In this document: positions 54,880-64,000 of the stretch, in pieces
How positions within the stretch are numbered: position 1 is the first letter of the stretch
How the letters are laid out: the number at the start of each line of letters is the position of its first letter
NCBI GenBank assembly: GCA_018057825.1
Contig: JAGPCY010000036.1
Span: 5,261-69,260, forward strand
Source: Kofleriaceae bacterium
Lineage (GTDB): Bacteria; Myxococcota_A; Polyangia; Haliangiales; Haliangiaceae
Length of the DNA: 64,000 nucleotides
Direction of reading: 5' to 3'
Made by a program: the position numbers and the translations under genes
Notes under the pieces: model-generated
Database searches by the model: none
What the model was told of the DNA's origin: nothing
Seen by the model: only the letters and a program-made list of their open reading frames with translations

Positions 54880-55890
54880 TCAGGCGATCCGCACGAGCTG
54901 CTTGCCCAGGTTGGCGCCGCGCAACATGCCGAGGAACGCCGCCGGCGCGGCGGCGAGTCCGTCGGCGATCGTCTCGCGGTAGCGCAGCGCGCCGCTGGCC
55001 ACCAACCCGCCGAGCTCGGCCAGCGCCGGCGGCCAGGCGTCCATGTGCTCGCTGACGATGAAGCCCTCGATGCGCAGGCGGTTGACGAGGATGAGCTGCG
55101 GCGCGGCCAAGGGGATCGGCGCGCCGTCGTAGCCGGCGATCATCCCGCACAGCGCGACCCGTCCAAACGGGTTCATGCGCGCCAGGGCGGCGTCGAGGCA
55201 GGCGCCGCCGACGTTCTCGAACAGCCGATCGATCCCGTCGGGGCAGGCCGCGCGCACCGCGGCCGCCAGCGCGCGCGGCTCGGGGTGAGCCTGGTAGTCG
55301 ACGCAGGCGGCGAAGCCCAGCTCGTCGGTCACGTAGGCGCACTTCGCCGGGCCGCCGGCGATGCCGACCGCGCGGGCGCCGCGCCGGGTCGCGAGCTGAC
55401 CGACCACGCCGCCGACCGCGCCCGCGGCCGCCGACACCACCACGGTCTGGCCGGCCTTGACCTCGAGGATCCGCTCGACGCCGTACCACGCGGTGACGCC
55501 GGGCATGCCGACCGGGCCGAGGTAGGCCGACAGCGGGATGTGGGTGGTATCGACCACGCGGAACATCCCGCCCATCGGCGGCCCGACGTAGTGGCTCTGC
55601 CAGCCGCCCATGCCGACCACCGCGGCGCCGACCGGGAAGCCCGCGGCCCGCGACGCGATCACCTCCCCGACGGTGCCGCCGATCATCACCGCGTCGAGCG
55701 GCTGCGGCGCGGCGTAGGACTTCCCGTCGCTCATGCGGCCGCGCATGTACGGGTCGAGCGACAAGAAGCGATGGGCCACCACGACCTCGCCGTCGCCTGG
55801 GTCGCGCAGCGGCTGGGTGCGGAGCGCGAAGTTGTCGACGGTGGGGGCGCCGGTGGGACGGCTGGCGAGGACGATCTGGGTGTGGGTCAT
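54880..55890 (-). CDS. NADP-dependent MDR-family oxidoreductase (PTGR/CurA-like)
   Basis: 336 residues, the family length. Signatures of the zinc-free leukotriene/prostaglandin reductase group: LSLDPYMRGRMSD, GMPGVTAWYGVERI, VVVSAAAGAVGGVVGQLATRRG (the nucleotide motif AAxGxVG) and ENVGGACLDAALARMNPFGR. It reduces alpha,beta-unsaturated carbonyls with NADPH in the cytoplasm. Third gene of a three-gene unit; its ATG overlaps the methyltransferase stop by 4 nt. Confidence 0.92.
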   Translation of the reverse strand: MTHTQIVLASRPTGAPTVDNFALRTQPLRDPGDGEVVVAHRFLSLDPYMRGRMSDGKSYAAPQPLDAVMIGGTVGEVIASRAAGFPVGAAVVGMGGWQSHYVGPPMGGMFRVVDTTHIPLSAYLGPVGMPGVTAWYGVERILEVKAGQTVVVSAAAGAVGGVVGQLATRRGARAVGIAGGPAKCAYVTDELGFAACVDYQAHPEPRALAAAVRAACPDGIDRLFENVGGACLDAALARMNPFGRVALCGMIAGYDGAPIPLAAPQLILVNRLRIEGFIVSEHMDAWPPALAELGGLVASGALRYRETIADGLAAAPAAFLGMLRGANLGKQLVRIA

Positions 55891-56738
55891 GGCGGCTCCG
55901 GGGCGTGGTCGGGCGGTCGGTCGGGCATGCCGAGGTCGCGGCGGACTGTCCGGAAGTCGGACGTCCAGGCCCCGGCGGCGTCGCGGACGATGAGCTGATG
56001 GTCGCGCCGCGGCCCGGGCTCGGCGGTGAGCTGGTCGACCGCGATCAGCGCGGCCTTGCCGGTGCGCGGCACGATCTCCCAGTGCTCGCGCACGGTCAGG
56101 CCGGCGGCGGCGGCGCCAGCGGCGACCCGGGCGCGCTCGAGGCTCGAGGTGCACACGGTGATCGTGCCCCCCGGGGCCAATCGACCCGCCGCCGCCGCCA
56201 GGTAGTCCTCGACGCCGCCGCGCAGCTCGAAGCGGCACGGCGTCGCGTGGGGCTTGGCCGACTCGGTGCCGGTGCCGCGCGGGAAGTACGGCGGCGTGCC
56301 GGTGATCAGGTCGTAGCCGGCGCCGAGCGCGGCCGGAGGCGCGCGCAGATCGCCGTCGAGGATCTGGCAGCGCTCGGCGACGCCGTTGTAGGCGATCGAG
56401 CGTCGCCCCAGGGCCGCGCGATCGGCCTGGGCCTCGATCCCGACCACCGTCGCCGCCGGCAGCCGCCACGCGACCAGCAGGAGCACGCTGCCCAGACCGC
56501 AGCCGAGATCGAGCGCGCGCACCGCGATCGTCGGGTCGCGGTCGCGGGTCGCCACCCAGGCGGTGATCAGATCGTCGAGGCTCCAGCGATGGCCGCTCCG
56601 CTTCTGGAACAGCCGCCAGTCGCCGGCCAGGTACGCCAGATCCTCGTCGGCGGCCGGCACGAGCTCGGCGCGATCGCCGGGCCCGGCGGGCGGTGGGCCG
56701 GGCGCGATCCAACCCCGCGGGCGACGCGGCGTGGTCAC
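55887..56738 (-). CDS. TrmN6-like N6-adenine methyltransferase
   Basis: 283 residues from GTG 56738. SAM motif I is ALDLGCGLGSVLLL; the amino-methyltransferase motif is TGTPPYFPRG (N/D-PPY class, here T-P-P-Y), and there is a mid-domain ILDGDLRAPP. The family methylates A37 of tRNA(Val) or related targets. Helices before motif I (LAYLAGDWRLFQKRSGHRWS) match TrmN6 'l...i.Q...GyRfs.Dsvll'. Overlaps the neighbours by 4 nt on both sides, so the three genes are tightly coupled. Confidence 0.82.
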   Translation of the reverse strand: MTTPRRPRGWIAPGPPPAGPGDRAELVPAADEDLAYLAGDWRLFQKRSGHRWSLDDLITAWVATRDRDPTIAVRALDLGCGLGSVLLLVAWRLPAATVVGIEAQADRAALGRRSIAYNGVAERCQILDGDLRAPPAALGAGYDLITGTPPYFPRGTGTESAKPHATPCRFELRGGVEDYLAAAAGRLAPGGTITVCTSSLERARVAAGAAAAGLTVREHWEIVPRTGKAALIAVDQLTAEPGPRRDHQLIVRDAAGAWTSDFRTVRRDLGMPDRPPDHAPEPP

Positions 56739-57493
56739 CGGCGCGGCTTCTTCGGCGCCGCCTCGACCGGCGGCGCGGCCGGCGGCGCGGCCTCGGCGGG
56801 GCAGGTCAGCACGGTGTGGCTGAGGCGCCCCTTGGCCGCCGGGCCGACCACGATCTCGTAGCGCAGGGTGGCCGGCGCCGCGCCGCAGTAGGTGAGCTGC
56901 GGGTCGAGGGTGCCCTCGGCCTTGGCCAGCTCGCCGCCGTCGGGGCCAAACAGCCGCAGCCCGAGCGACCGGTGATCGCCAGCGCCGGCGGCCAGGATCC
57001 GCACGCAGCCCGCCGGCGCCGGGAACAGCACCGACACCGCGCCGGTCGCGTAGGTCGAGCGGATCGGCTGCGCCACCGCGCAGCCGATCGAGGCGAGCTG
57101 GGTCGTGGTCTGCCGCAGGCGATCGGCGCCCGACGCGCCGTAGCCCAACCGGGCCGGCAGATCGAACACCGTGATCGCGATGATGGTCGGCGCCGCCAGC
57201 ATCGCGACCAGCGTCATCACCCGCGCGCCCCAGCGGCCGCGCCGGCGCTCGCGACGGTCCGCGCGCCGCTCCTCGACCTCGCGGGCCTCGCGGCGCTCGG
57301 CGGCGGCGTGGGCGGCCTGGGCCTCGGCCCACCGTCGGGCCTCGCGCTCGCGCTCGAGCTGATGGCGCCGTCGCGCTTCGGCGTCGCCGACCTGAGCGGT
57401 CGCGCCGCAGTACGCGCAGCGCACCGTGGTGGTGTCGGGATCCTCCGGCACCACCATCGAGGCGTGGCAGTCCGGACAGCGCATCGTGGCCAT
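56735..57493 (-). CDS. Zinc-ribbon membrane protein
   Basis: 252 residues from ATG 57493. The zinc ribbon MRCPDCHASMVVP ... RCAYCGATA lies at ~4-32. A very charged helical stretch (~38-80, probable coiled coil) and one transmembrane helix (~85-110, VMTLVAMLAAPTIIAITVF) follow. The C-terminal ~130 residues form a beta-rich periplasmic domain with a few Cys. Unknown function. Leads the unit with the methyltransferase and oxidoreductase. Confidence 0.65.
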   Translation of the reverse strand: MATMRCPDCHASMVVPEDPDTTTVRCAYCGATAQVGDAEARRRHQLEREREARRWAEAQAAHAAAERREAREVEERRADRRERRRGRWGARVMTLVAMLAAPTIIAITVFDLPARLGYGASGADRLRQTTTQLASIGCAVAQPIRSTYATGAVSVLFPAPAGCVRILAAGAGDHRSLGLRLFGPDGGELAKAEGTLDPQLTYCGAAPATLRYEIVVGPAAKGRLSHTVLTCPAEAAPPAAPPVEAAPKKPRR

Positions 57494-57603
57494 GCCCCGA
57501 ACCTCGACCACCCGGGCGCCAGACGCAAGCGCTACCCCGGCGCGACCCGAGCGCGCGCCGGCCGCGCCGGGTCGGAGCGCTTCCCCGCGGCGGGGTGATC
57601 GCC

Positions 57604-57609
57604 TACCGT
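57604..57609 (+). promoter_or_regulatory. -10-like TACCGT
   Basis: TACCGT ends 7 nt before the ATG at 57617. Confidence 0.45.
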
Positions 57610-57616
57610 CCGCGCC

Positions 57617-60016
57617 ATGGCTCACCAATGGCATTTCTTCCGCGCGGGCGGCGTCGATCAGGTCTCGCTCAAGAGCGGCGCCGACCTCCTGGCGCTGCCC
57701 GAACTCGACCAGAAGCTGTGGGTGGCGCTGGCGATGCCGACCCGCGACGTCGCGATCGATCCAGCGACCATGGATCTCCTCGACGGCGACAAGGATGGGC
57801 GCGTCCGGGTTCCGGACATCCTGGACGCGGTCAAGTTCGTCGGCGCGACCTGGAAGAACGCCGATGACGTGCTGAAGGGCGGCGACAGCCTGGCCCTGGC
57901 CGCGATCAAGGACGCCGCGGTGGCTGGCGCGGCCAAGCGCATCCTGGCGGACGCCGGCGCCGCCGACGCCACCGCGATCACCGTGGCCCAGGCGATCGAG
58001 GCGACCAAGAAGCTGGCCGACACCAAGCTCAACGGCGACGGCGTGATCATCCCCGACAGCGCCGACGACGCCGACACCAAGGCGGCGATCGAGGAGGCGA
58101 TCGCCGCGGTCGGCTCGGTCGTCGATCGCAGCGGCAAGCCCGGCCTCGACCAGGCCAAGGTCGACGCGTTCTTCGCCGAGGTCGACGCCGCCCACGCCTG
58201 GCACGAGGCTGCGGCGGCCGCCGCCAGCCTGGGCGCCGACAGCGCCGCCGCCGCCGACGCCCTGGCCGCGGTCAAGGCCAAGCTCGACGACTACTTCGCG
58301 CGCGTCGCCCTGGCCGGCTTCGACGGCCGCGCGGCCGCAGGCCTGAACGGCGCCGAGGCCGAGTTCGTCGCCCTGGGCGCCAAGGCCCTGACCGCTGACG
58401 CCGAGGACATCGCCCGGCTGCCGCTGGCCAAGATCGAGGCCGGCAAGGCGCTGCCGCTCCGCGCCGGCGTCAACCCGGCCTGGGCCGGCAAGCTGGCGAC
58501 CTTCGCCGACGTCGCGGTCAAGCCGATCCTCGGCGCCAAGGACGCGCTCACCGCCGAGGACGTCGCGCAGATCGCCGCCAAGCTGGCGCCCTTCGAGGCC
58601 TGGCGCGGCGGTAAGCCGTCGACCGGCGCCGCCAAGCTCGAGGCCGCCCGGCTCAAGGCCCTGGCCACCGGTGACGCCCGCGCCCGCCTCGCCAAGCTGA
58701 TCGCCGCCGACCAGGCCCTCGAGGGCGACTACGCCGCGATCGCCACCGTCGAGAAGGCCTGCCGGTTCCAGCGCGACCTTGGCCGGGTCCTGCGCAACTT
58801 CGTCAACTTCTCGGACTTCTACTCGAAGAAGGACGGCGCGTTCCAGGCCGGCACGCTCTACCTCGACGGCCGCGCGCTCAAGCTCACGGTGCCGGTGTCC
58901 GACGCCGGCAAGCACGGCGCCCTGGCCGGGATGTCGGCCGCGTACCTGGCCTACTGCGATCTCAAGCGCGCCGGCGCGACCCGGACCATCGCCGCGGCGC
59001 TGACCAACGGCGACGCCGACAACCTCTTCGTCGGTCGCAACGGCGTGTTCTACGACCGCGACGGCCACGACTGGGACGCCACCGTCACCAAGATCGTGTC
59101 CAACCCGATCAGCGTGCGCGAGGCCTTCTTCTCGCCGTACAAGAAGCTGGTCCGCCTGATCGAGGAGCAGGTCAACAAGCGCGCCGCCGACGCCGAGGCC
59201 AAGAACTCGGCCAAGATCGACGGCGCCGCGGCGGCGGTCGCCACCGCCGATCAGGCCAAGCCCGCCGATCCGGCGGCGCCCCCGGCCAAGAAGGGCATCG
59301 ACATCGGCATCATCGCGGTGATCAGCCTCGCGATCGCCTCGGTGGTCGGCGCGATCGGTGGCCTGATCGCGATGCTGGTGAAGATGGGGGTGTGGGCGCC
59401 CTTCGGGATCGCCGCGCTCCTGCTCGTGATCTCGGGTCCGTCGATGATCCTGGCGTGGATGAAGCTGCGCCAGCGCAACCTCGGGCCGATCCTCGACGCC
59501 AACGGCTGGGCGGTGAACACCCGGGCGCGGGTCAACGTCGCGTTCGGCGCGTCGATGACCTCGCTGGCGACCAAGCCCGCCGGCTCGATCGTCACCGACA
59601 CCGATCCGTACGCCGACAAGAAGAGCCCGGTGAAGCGCTGGATCGTGCTGGGCGTGATCCTGGCGCTGGGGTTGGGCTGGTACTTCGGCAAGCTCGACAA
59701 CCTCCTGCCCGGCCACAAGATCGATAGCGTCAACGTCCTCGGCAAGAGCGCCCCCGGCTACAAGGGCTCGTGGAAGGAAGAAGAGGATCTGAAGAAGGAA
59801 GCCGAGAAGAAGGCCGCCGAGGAGAAGGCCAAGGCCGACGCCGAGGCCAAGGCCGCCGCTGACAAGGCCGCCGCCGACAAGGCCGCCGCCGACAAGGCCG
59901 CCGCCGACAAGGCCGCCGCCGACAAGGCCGCCGCCGACAAGGCCGCCGCCGACAAGGCCGCCGCGCCCGCCCCCGAGGCCGCGCCGCCCGCCGCCCCCGC
60001 CGCACCGCCGCAGTAA
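57617..60016 (+). CDS. Large membrane protein with EF-hand, unknown function
   Basis: 799 residues. One canonical EF-hand loop at 56-67 (D-x-D-x-D-G ending in D). A long helical Ala/Lys/Asp-rich region spans ~75-555. Three hydrophobic helices lie at ~562-590, ~595-615 and ~676-690. The C-terminal ~70 residues are a highly charged EKKAAEE helix, then about seven KAAAD repeats and a Pro/Ala tail. The N-terminus DLLALPELDQKLWVALAMPT may be a conserved domain found in myxobacteria and Bacteroidetes (recalled weakly). Probably an inner-membrane protein with a large cytoplasmic domain. Confidence 0.7.
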   Translation: MAHQWHFFRAGGVDQVSLKSGADLLALPELDQKLWVALAMPTRDVAIDPATMDLLDGDKDGRVRVPDILDAVKFVGATWKNADDVLKGGDSLALAAIKDAAVAGAAKRILADAGAADATAITVAQAIEATKKLADTKLNGDGVIIPDSADDADTKAAIEEAIAAVGSVVDRSGKPGLDQAKVDAFFAEVDAAHAWHEAAAAAASLGADSAAAADALAAVKAKLDDYFARVALAGFDGRAAAGLNGAEAEFVALGAKALTADAEDIARLPLAKIEAGKALPLRAGVNPAWAGKLATFADVAVKPILGAKDALTAEDVAQIAAKLAPFEAWRGGKPSTGAAKLEAARLKALATGDARARLAKLIAADQALEGDYAAIATVEKACRFQRDLGRVLRNFVNFSDFYSKKDGAFQAGTLYLDGRALKLTVPVSDAGKHGALAGMSAAYLAYCDLKRAGATRTIAAALTNGDADNLFVGRNGVFYDRDGHDWDATVTKIVSNPISVREAFFSPYKKLVRLIEEQVNKRAADAEAKNSAKIDGAAAAVATADQAKPADPAAPPAKKGIDIGIIAVISLAIASVVGAIGGLIAMLVKMGVWAPFGIAALLLVISGPSMILAWMKLRQRNLGPILDANGWAVNTRARVNVAFGASMTSLATKPAGSIVTDTDPYADKKSPVKRWIVLGVILALGLGWYFGKLDNLLPGHKIDSVNVLGKSAPGYKGSWKEEEDLKKEAEKKAAEEKAKADAEAKAAADKAAADKAAADKAAADKAAADKAAADKAAADKAAAPAPEAAPPAAPAAPPQ

Positions 60017-60019
60017 GTC

Positions 60020-60140
60020 CTCGGGTTCGGGTTCGGGTTCGGGTTCGGACTCGGACTCGGACTCGGTCTCGGTCTCGGCCTCGGTCTCGGTCTCGGCCTC
60101 GGCCTCGGTCTCCGCCTCCGCCTCCGCCTCCGCCTCTCCC
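60020..60140 (+). repeat. (GGTTCG/GGACTC/GGTCTC)n hexanucleotide tract, copy E (reverse orientation)
   Basis: About twenty hexamers starting 4 nt after the stop of the previous gene. It is the complement of the motif in tracts A-D (CGGGTT and CGGTCT correspond to GAACCC and GAGACC), so the family occurs in both orientations. The rest of the ~300-bp gap to 60318 holds nothing else recognisable. Confidence 0.9.
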
Positions 60141-60307
60141 TCGGATCGCCCCTCGGCGCGATCCCCTTGGACCCGCCATCCCCCTCGTCGGGTTGCCCCG
60201 CCGTCCCCCTCGGTTTTTCGAGGCCCCGGATCGGTTGACGGTCGTCACCCTCCGGCGCGACGGTCAGGCCGAAGGTCGCGGTCACGCGTTGGAAGTCGCG
60301 ATCTCCC

Positions 60308-60312
60308 AGGAG
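60308..60312 (+). promoter_or_regulatory. Shine-Dalgarno AGGAG for the macroglobulin gene
   Basis: AGGAG ends 5 nt before the GTG at 60318, a clear ribosome-binding site in a region where most genes lack one. Confidence 0.6.
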
Positions 60313-60317
60313 CACCC

Positions 60318-63300
60318 GTGCGCCGTAGCTTCACGATCCGCAGCCTCGCCCTCGTCACGCTGGCGTCCTTCGTCGCGACCTCGTGTGGCCCCAAGCCGGG
60401 GCCCCGCGCCGGCAGCGGCTCCGGCCAGACCGCCGTCGCCGGCGGCACCCCGCTGGTCCTCGACGATCAAAAGCCTGGCCTCACCATGCGGTTGTCCGAC
60501 GGCAAGCGCGGCGCCCCCGCCGCCGATCGCAGCACCCTGCCGCCGACCCAGCCCCTCGACGCCGCCGCGGCCAGGTCGCTCCTCGATCGGGTCGCGCCGA
60601 TCGCGGCCAAGCCCGACGACACCCAGGCCTTCGCGCTCCGCGATCGCTCGGCCCCGCCGCCGCGCACCGGCAAGACCGTGAAGGGCACCTTCCCGCCGCC
60701 CAACCCCCAGGCCGGCCCACCGCCGGCGACCAACGACGCCGGCAAGCCGCTCACGATCCTGCGCTGGGCGCCCGAAGGCGACGTGCCCCAGGCGCCTCAG
60801 CTCCAGCTCACCTTCTCGCAGCCGATGGTGGCCGTCACCTCGCAGGACGACGCCGCCGCGGTCGTGCCGGTCAAGCTGACCCCGACGCCGCCCGGGCGCT
60901 GGCGTTGGCTCGGCACGAAGACCATCCTCTTCGACCCGATCGTCCGCTTCCCCCAGGCCACCACCTACACCGTCGAGGTCCCGGCCGGCACCCGGTCGGC
61001 CACCGGCAACGTCCTGGCGGCGGCCAAGCAGTTCACGTTCACGACGCCGACGCCGCGCATCGAGACGAGCTGGCCGGGCAGCGGGCCGCAGAAGCTCGAC
61101 GAGCCGATGTTCGTCCGGTTCGATCAGCGGATCGATCCGGCGGCGGTCCTGGCCACCGTGACCGTCAAGGCCGCGGGCAAGACCTACGCGACCCGGCTCC
61201 TGACCGCCGATGAGATCGAGCGCCACGAGACCGTGAAGAGCCTGGTCGTGGCCGCCAAGGCCGCCGAAAAGGACGGCCGCTGGCTGGCCTTCACCGCCAC
61301 CGAGCCGTTCCCCAAGGACACCCACGTCGAGGTGACGGTCGGTCCGGGCACGCCGTCGGCCGAGGGCCCCAACCGCACCACCGATCGCCAGGGCTTCAGC
61401 TTCCACACCTACCCGCCGCTCAAGATCGTCGACGCCGAGTGCGGCTGGGGTGGCGACTGTCCGCCTGGCGCGCCGTTCCAGATCGAGTTCAACAACCCCC
61501 TCGACGAGGCGCGCTTCGACGCCGCCCAGGTGATCACCACGCCGAACATCCAGCGCAGCCAGGTCACGGTCAACGGCAACTACGTCGCGGTCAGCGGCCT
61601 CACCACCGGCCAGACCAGCTACCAGACCGTGGTCTCCGGTGGCCTCGTCGATCGCTTCGGCCAGACCCTCGGCAAGGACGCCAGCTTCTCGTGGCGCACC
61701 GGCAAGGCCGAGCCGAACTTCTACGGTCCGTCGGGCGTGGTCGTGCTCGATCCGGCCGCGCGCAAGCCCACGCTCGACGTGTTCTCGACCAACTACGACG
61801 GCCTGAAGGTCCAGCTCTACGCCGTCACCCCGGCCGACTACCAGGCCTGGGGCGAGTACATGCGGCGCCAGGGCAGCCGCAAGCCGGCGCCGATGCCGGG
61901 CCGCAAGGTCTTCGACCAGATCATCAAGGTCGGCGGCAAGGCCGACGAGCTGACCGAGAGCCACCTCGATCTGGCGCCGGCCCTGACCAACGGCCTGGGC
62001 CACGTCGTCGCGATCGTCGAGCCGAGCCCGTGGCGCCAGCGCTGGGAGCCGCCGCGCCTGATCGCCTGGGTGCAGTCGACGCGGCTGGCGGTCGACGCCG
62101 CGGTCGACGCCGGCGAGCTCCACGCCTGGGTCAACCGCCTGGCCGACGGCGCCCCGGTGGCCGACGCCGCGCTGACCATGGCGCCGTGGGGCACCACCGC
62201 GACCTCGGGCGACGACGGCACCGCGGTGATCGCGTTGCCCGATCGCCCGGTCCGCGGCCGCGGCCTGCTCATCGCCAAGAAGGGCGACGACGTCGCCTTC
62301 GTCCCCGACGACTGGGGTTGGTGGAGCGACGATCCGCAGTGGCGCAAGCGCAGCACGATCGATGAGCTCATGTGGCACGTCACCGATGACCGCCAGATGT
62401 ACCGGCCGGGCGAGGAGGTCCACGTCAAGGGCTGGCTGCGCCTGCGCCAGGGCCGCAAGGGTGGCGACGTCGCCGGCCTGGCCGGCCAGGTCTCGACCGT
62501 CGAGTACCGGGTGATCGACTCGCTCGGCAATGACATCGGCACCGGCTCGACGGCGCTCACCCGTCTCGGGGGCTTCGACCTCGCGTTCACGCTGCCCAAG
62601 ACCCCCAACCTCGGCTACGCCCGCATCGAGCTGACCGCGCGCGGGCGGATCACCGACACCACCAGCCACGGCTTCCAGATCCAGGAGTTCCGCCGGCCCG
62701 AGTACGAGGTCACGGCCAAGGCCGACGACGCGATCAAGGTCATCGGCGGCACCGCCGACGTCACGGTCACCGCCAGCTACTTCGCCGGCGGTGGTCTGGC
62801 CGGCGCCGGGGTCGAGTGGAACCTGACCGCCAGCGAGACCTCGTTCACGCCGCCCAACCGCGACGACTTCACCTTCGGTCGCTGGGTGCCGTGGTGGGGC
62901 TGGGGCCGGCGGTGGTGGATGGACGACGGCGGCTGGCAGCCGCCCCAGAGCTGGCAGCACCAGGGCAAGACCGACGCCACCGGCGCCCACGTCTTGCGCC
63001 TCGACTTCCTCGGCGTCAACCCGCCGACGCCGATGAGCGTCACCGCGTCGGCCACCGTCACCGACGTCAACCGCCAGGCCTGGGCCGCCTCGACCGCGCT
63101 CCTGGTCCACCCCGCGACCCACTACGTCGGGCTGCGCACGCCGCGGTCCTTCGTCGACAAGGGCCAGCCGATCGAGCTTGAGGCCATCGACGTCGATCTC
63201 GACGGCAAGGCCGTGGTCGGGCGACCGATCGAGGTCACCGCGGTGCGCCTCGACTGGAAGTACGACAAGGGCAAGTACGTCGAGACCGAGGAGGATCTGC

Positions 63301-64000
63301 AATCGTGCGCGCTGACCTCGGCGGCCGATCCGGTGTCGTGCAAGCTGGCGACGCCCGAGGGCGGCCAGTACCGCATCACCGCGGTGGTGACCGACGATCG
63401 CGGCCGCAAGAACCGCACCGAGCTGACGGTGTGGGTCTCGGGCGGCAAGACCCCGCCGGCCCGCGACGTCGAGGAGGAGCAGGTCACGCTCATCCCCAAC
63501 GCCAAGTCCTACCGTCCCGGCGACACCGCCGAGCTCCTGGTCCAGGCGCCGTTCTACCCCGCCGAGGGCGTGCTGAGCGTGCGGCGCTCGGGGGTCGTGT
63601 CGACCTCGCGGTTCTCGATGACCGGCCCGAGCCACACCGTGAAGGTGCCGATCACCGACGGCTACACCCCCAACCTGTGGGTCCAGGTCGAGCTGGTCGG
63701 GCAGAGCGCCCGGGTCGGCGATGACGGCCAGCCCGATCCCGCGCTGCCCAAGCGCCCGGCCTACGGCGTCGGCGCGATCAACCTGCCGGTGCCGCCCAAG
63801 CACCGCGCGCTGGCGGTGACGATCGATCCGGCCGCGGCCAAGCTCGCGCCCGGCGCCAAGACCACGCTGGGCGTCACCGTCAAGGACGCCACCGGGCGAC
63901 CGGTCAACGGCGCCGAGGTCGCGGTGATCGCGGTCGACGAGGCGATCCTGTCGCTCACCGGCTACCAGTTCGGCGATCCCCTCGACACGTTCTACCGTGA
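60318..64000 (+). CDS. Bacterial alpha-2-macroglobulin lipoprotein (3' truncated by the window)
   Basis: 1227 codons are visible. Signal RSFTIRSLALVTLASFVATS with lipobox Cys23, so it is anchored in the periplasm. The body has a string of beta-sandwich MG domains: VTDDRQMYRPGEEVHVKGWLR near 690 (the A2M MG signature), KSYRPGDTAELLVQAPF near 1062, and VIAVDEAILSLTGY at the visible end. The bait region and thioester domain (CxEQ, if present) lie beyond 64000. These proteins trap attacking proteases and often occur with PBP1C; none is visible yet. The frame is open to the last base, and the GTG start has a good Shine-Dalgarno. Confidence 0.88.
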   Translation, partial: MRRSFTIRSLALVTLASFVATSCGPKPGPRAGSGSGQTAVAGGTPLVLDDQKPGLTMRLSDGKRGAPAADRSTLPPTQPLDAAAARSLLDRVAPIAAKPDDTQAFALRDRSAPPPRTGKTVKGTFPPPNPQAGPPPATNDAGKPLTILRWAPEGDVPQAPQLQLTFSQPMVAVTSQDDAAAVVPVKLTPTPPGRWRWLGTKTILFDPIVRFPQATTYTVEVPAGTRSATGNVLAAAKQFTFTTPTPRIETSWPGSGPQKLDEPMFVRFDQRIDPAAVLATVTVKAAGKTYATRLLTADEIERHETVKSLVVAAKAAEKDGRWLAFTATEPFPKDTHVEVTVGPGTPSAEGPNRTTDRQGFSFHTYPPLKIVDAECGWGGDCPPGAPFQIEFNNPLDEARFDAAQVITTPNIQRSQVTVNGNYVAVSGLTTGQTSYQTVVSGGLVDRFGQTLGKDASFSWRTGKAEPNFYGPSGVVVLDPAARKPTLDVFSTNYDGLKVQLYAVTPADYQAWGEYMRRQGSRKPAPMPGRKVFDQIIKVGGKADELTESHLDLAPALTNGLGHVVAIVEPSPWRQRWEPPRLIAWVQSTRLAVDAAVDAGELHAWVNRLADGAPVADAALTMAPWGTTATSGDDGTAVIALPDRPVRGRGLLIAKKGDDVAFVPDDWGWWSDDPQWRKRSTIDELMWHVTDDRQMYRPGEEVHVKGWLRLRQGRKGGDVAGLAGQVSTVEYRVIDSLGNDIGTGSTALTRLGGFDLAFTLPKTPNLGYARIELTARGRITDTTSHGFQIQEFRRPEYEVTAKADDAIKVIGGTADVTVTASYFAGGGLAGAGVEWNLTASETSFTPPNRDDFTFGRWVPWWGWGRRWWMDDGGWQPPQSWQHQGKTDATGAHVLRLDFLGVNPPTPMSVTASATVTDVNRQAWAASTALLVHPATHYVGLRTPRSFVDKGQPIELEAIDVDLDGKAVVGRPIEVTAVRLDWKYDKGKYVETEEDLQSCALTSAADPVSCKLATPEGGQYRITAVVTDDRGRKNRTELTVWVSGGKTPPARDVEEEQVTLIPNAKSYRPGDTAELLVQAPFYPAEGVLSVRRSGVVSTSRFSMTGPSHTVKVPITDGYTPNLWVQVELVGQSARVGDDGQPDPALPKRPAYGVGAINLPVPPKHRALAVTIDPAAAKLAPGAKTTLGVTVKDATGRPVNGAEVAVIAVDEAILSLTGYQFGDPLDTFYR

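Noticed and set aside
60282..63803. Very long open frame on the minus strand (1173 codons)
   Set aside because: It is antisense to the alpha-2-macroglobulin gene; composition is Arg/Gly/Leu-rich without motifs, as expected of a shadow frame at this GC.

Overview
The window is about 73-75% GC and gene-dense. Its features point to a myxobacterium-like member of the Myxococcota, possibly Haliangiales/Kofleriaceae. These are a Ser/Thr kinase with a PEGA domain, 'IDAPP'-rich lipoproteins, many secreted lipoproteins of unknown function, an acid-tailed HU protein, PilT-like ATPases and a DUF4157 (eCIS-core) giant protein. The taxonomic call is inference; there is no rRNA, tRNA or CRISPR array in the window.

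Layout. 1-7900: tail of a tandem-repeat secreted protein, an ornithine-cyclodeaminase-like gene, selO, a GYF/AIM24 protein, and a three-gene operon of ketosynthase, ThDP enzyme and a citrate-synthase-like protein. 8010-14760: HEAT-repeat protein, lipoproteins, a nucleotidyltransferase divergent from a CDP-alcohol phosphotransferase, and a ScdA/YtfE-type repair protein. 14974-19800: a lower-GC island holding one 1326-residue Cap4-like nuclease/STAND NTPase, probably an anti-phage sensor, and an uninterpretable flank. 19810-36470: parvulin and hydrolase lipoproteins, two PilT-family ATPases, a flavin monooxygenase, SRPBCC, TPR and HEAT proteins, HU, a PEP-synthase-like enzyme, a 3D-domain protein, and a Ser/Thr kinase overlapping a TPR/PEGA protein that seems to start at ATT. 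36613-44525: class A penicillin-binding protein, zinc-ribbon protein, RluA-type pseudouridine synthase, DEAD-box helicase and a 2OG-Fe(II) oxygenase. 44567-54213: a 2890-residue DUF4157 protein with three arrays of 11-residue repeats and two toxin-like modules, each preceded by a long Gly-Gly-Pro-Thr-Pro array, followed by two candidate immunity genes, one Tsi6-like. 54375-64000: rhodanese lipoprotein, an operon of zinc-ribbon protein, TrmN6-like methyltransferase and MDR oxidoreductase, a large EF-hand/membrane protein, and the first ~1227 codons of an alpha-2-macroglobulin lipoprotein that runs off the window.

Two patterns run through the whole window. Many genes have a TAnnnT hexamer ending 5-11 nt before the start codon and no Shine-Dalgarno, which suggests leaderless transcription. 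Five (GAGACC/GAACCC)n hexanucleotide tracts lie directly after stop codons, two of them between convergent genes.
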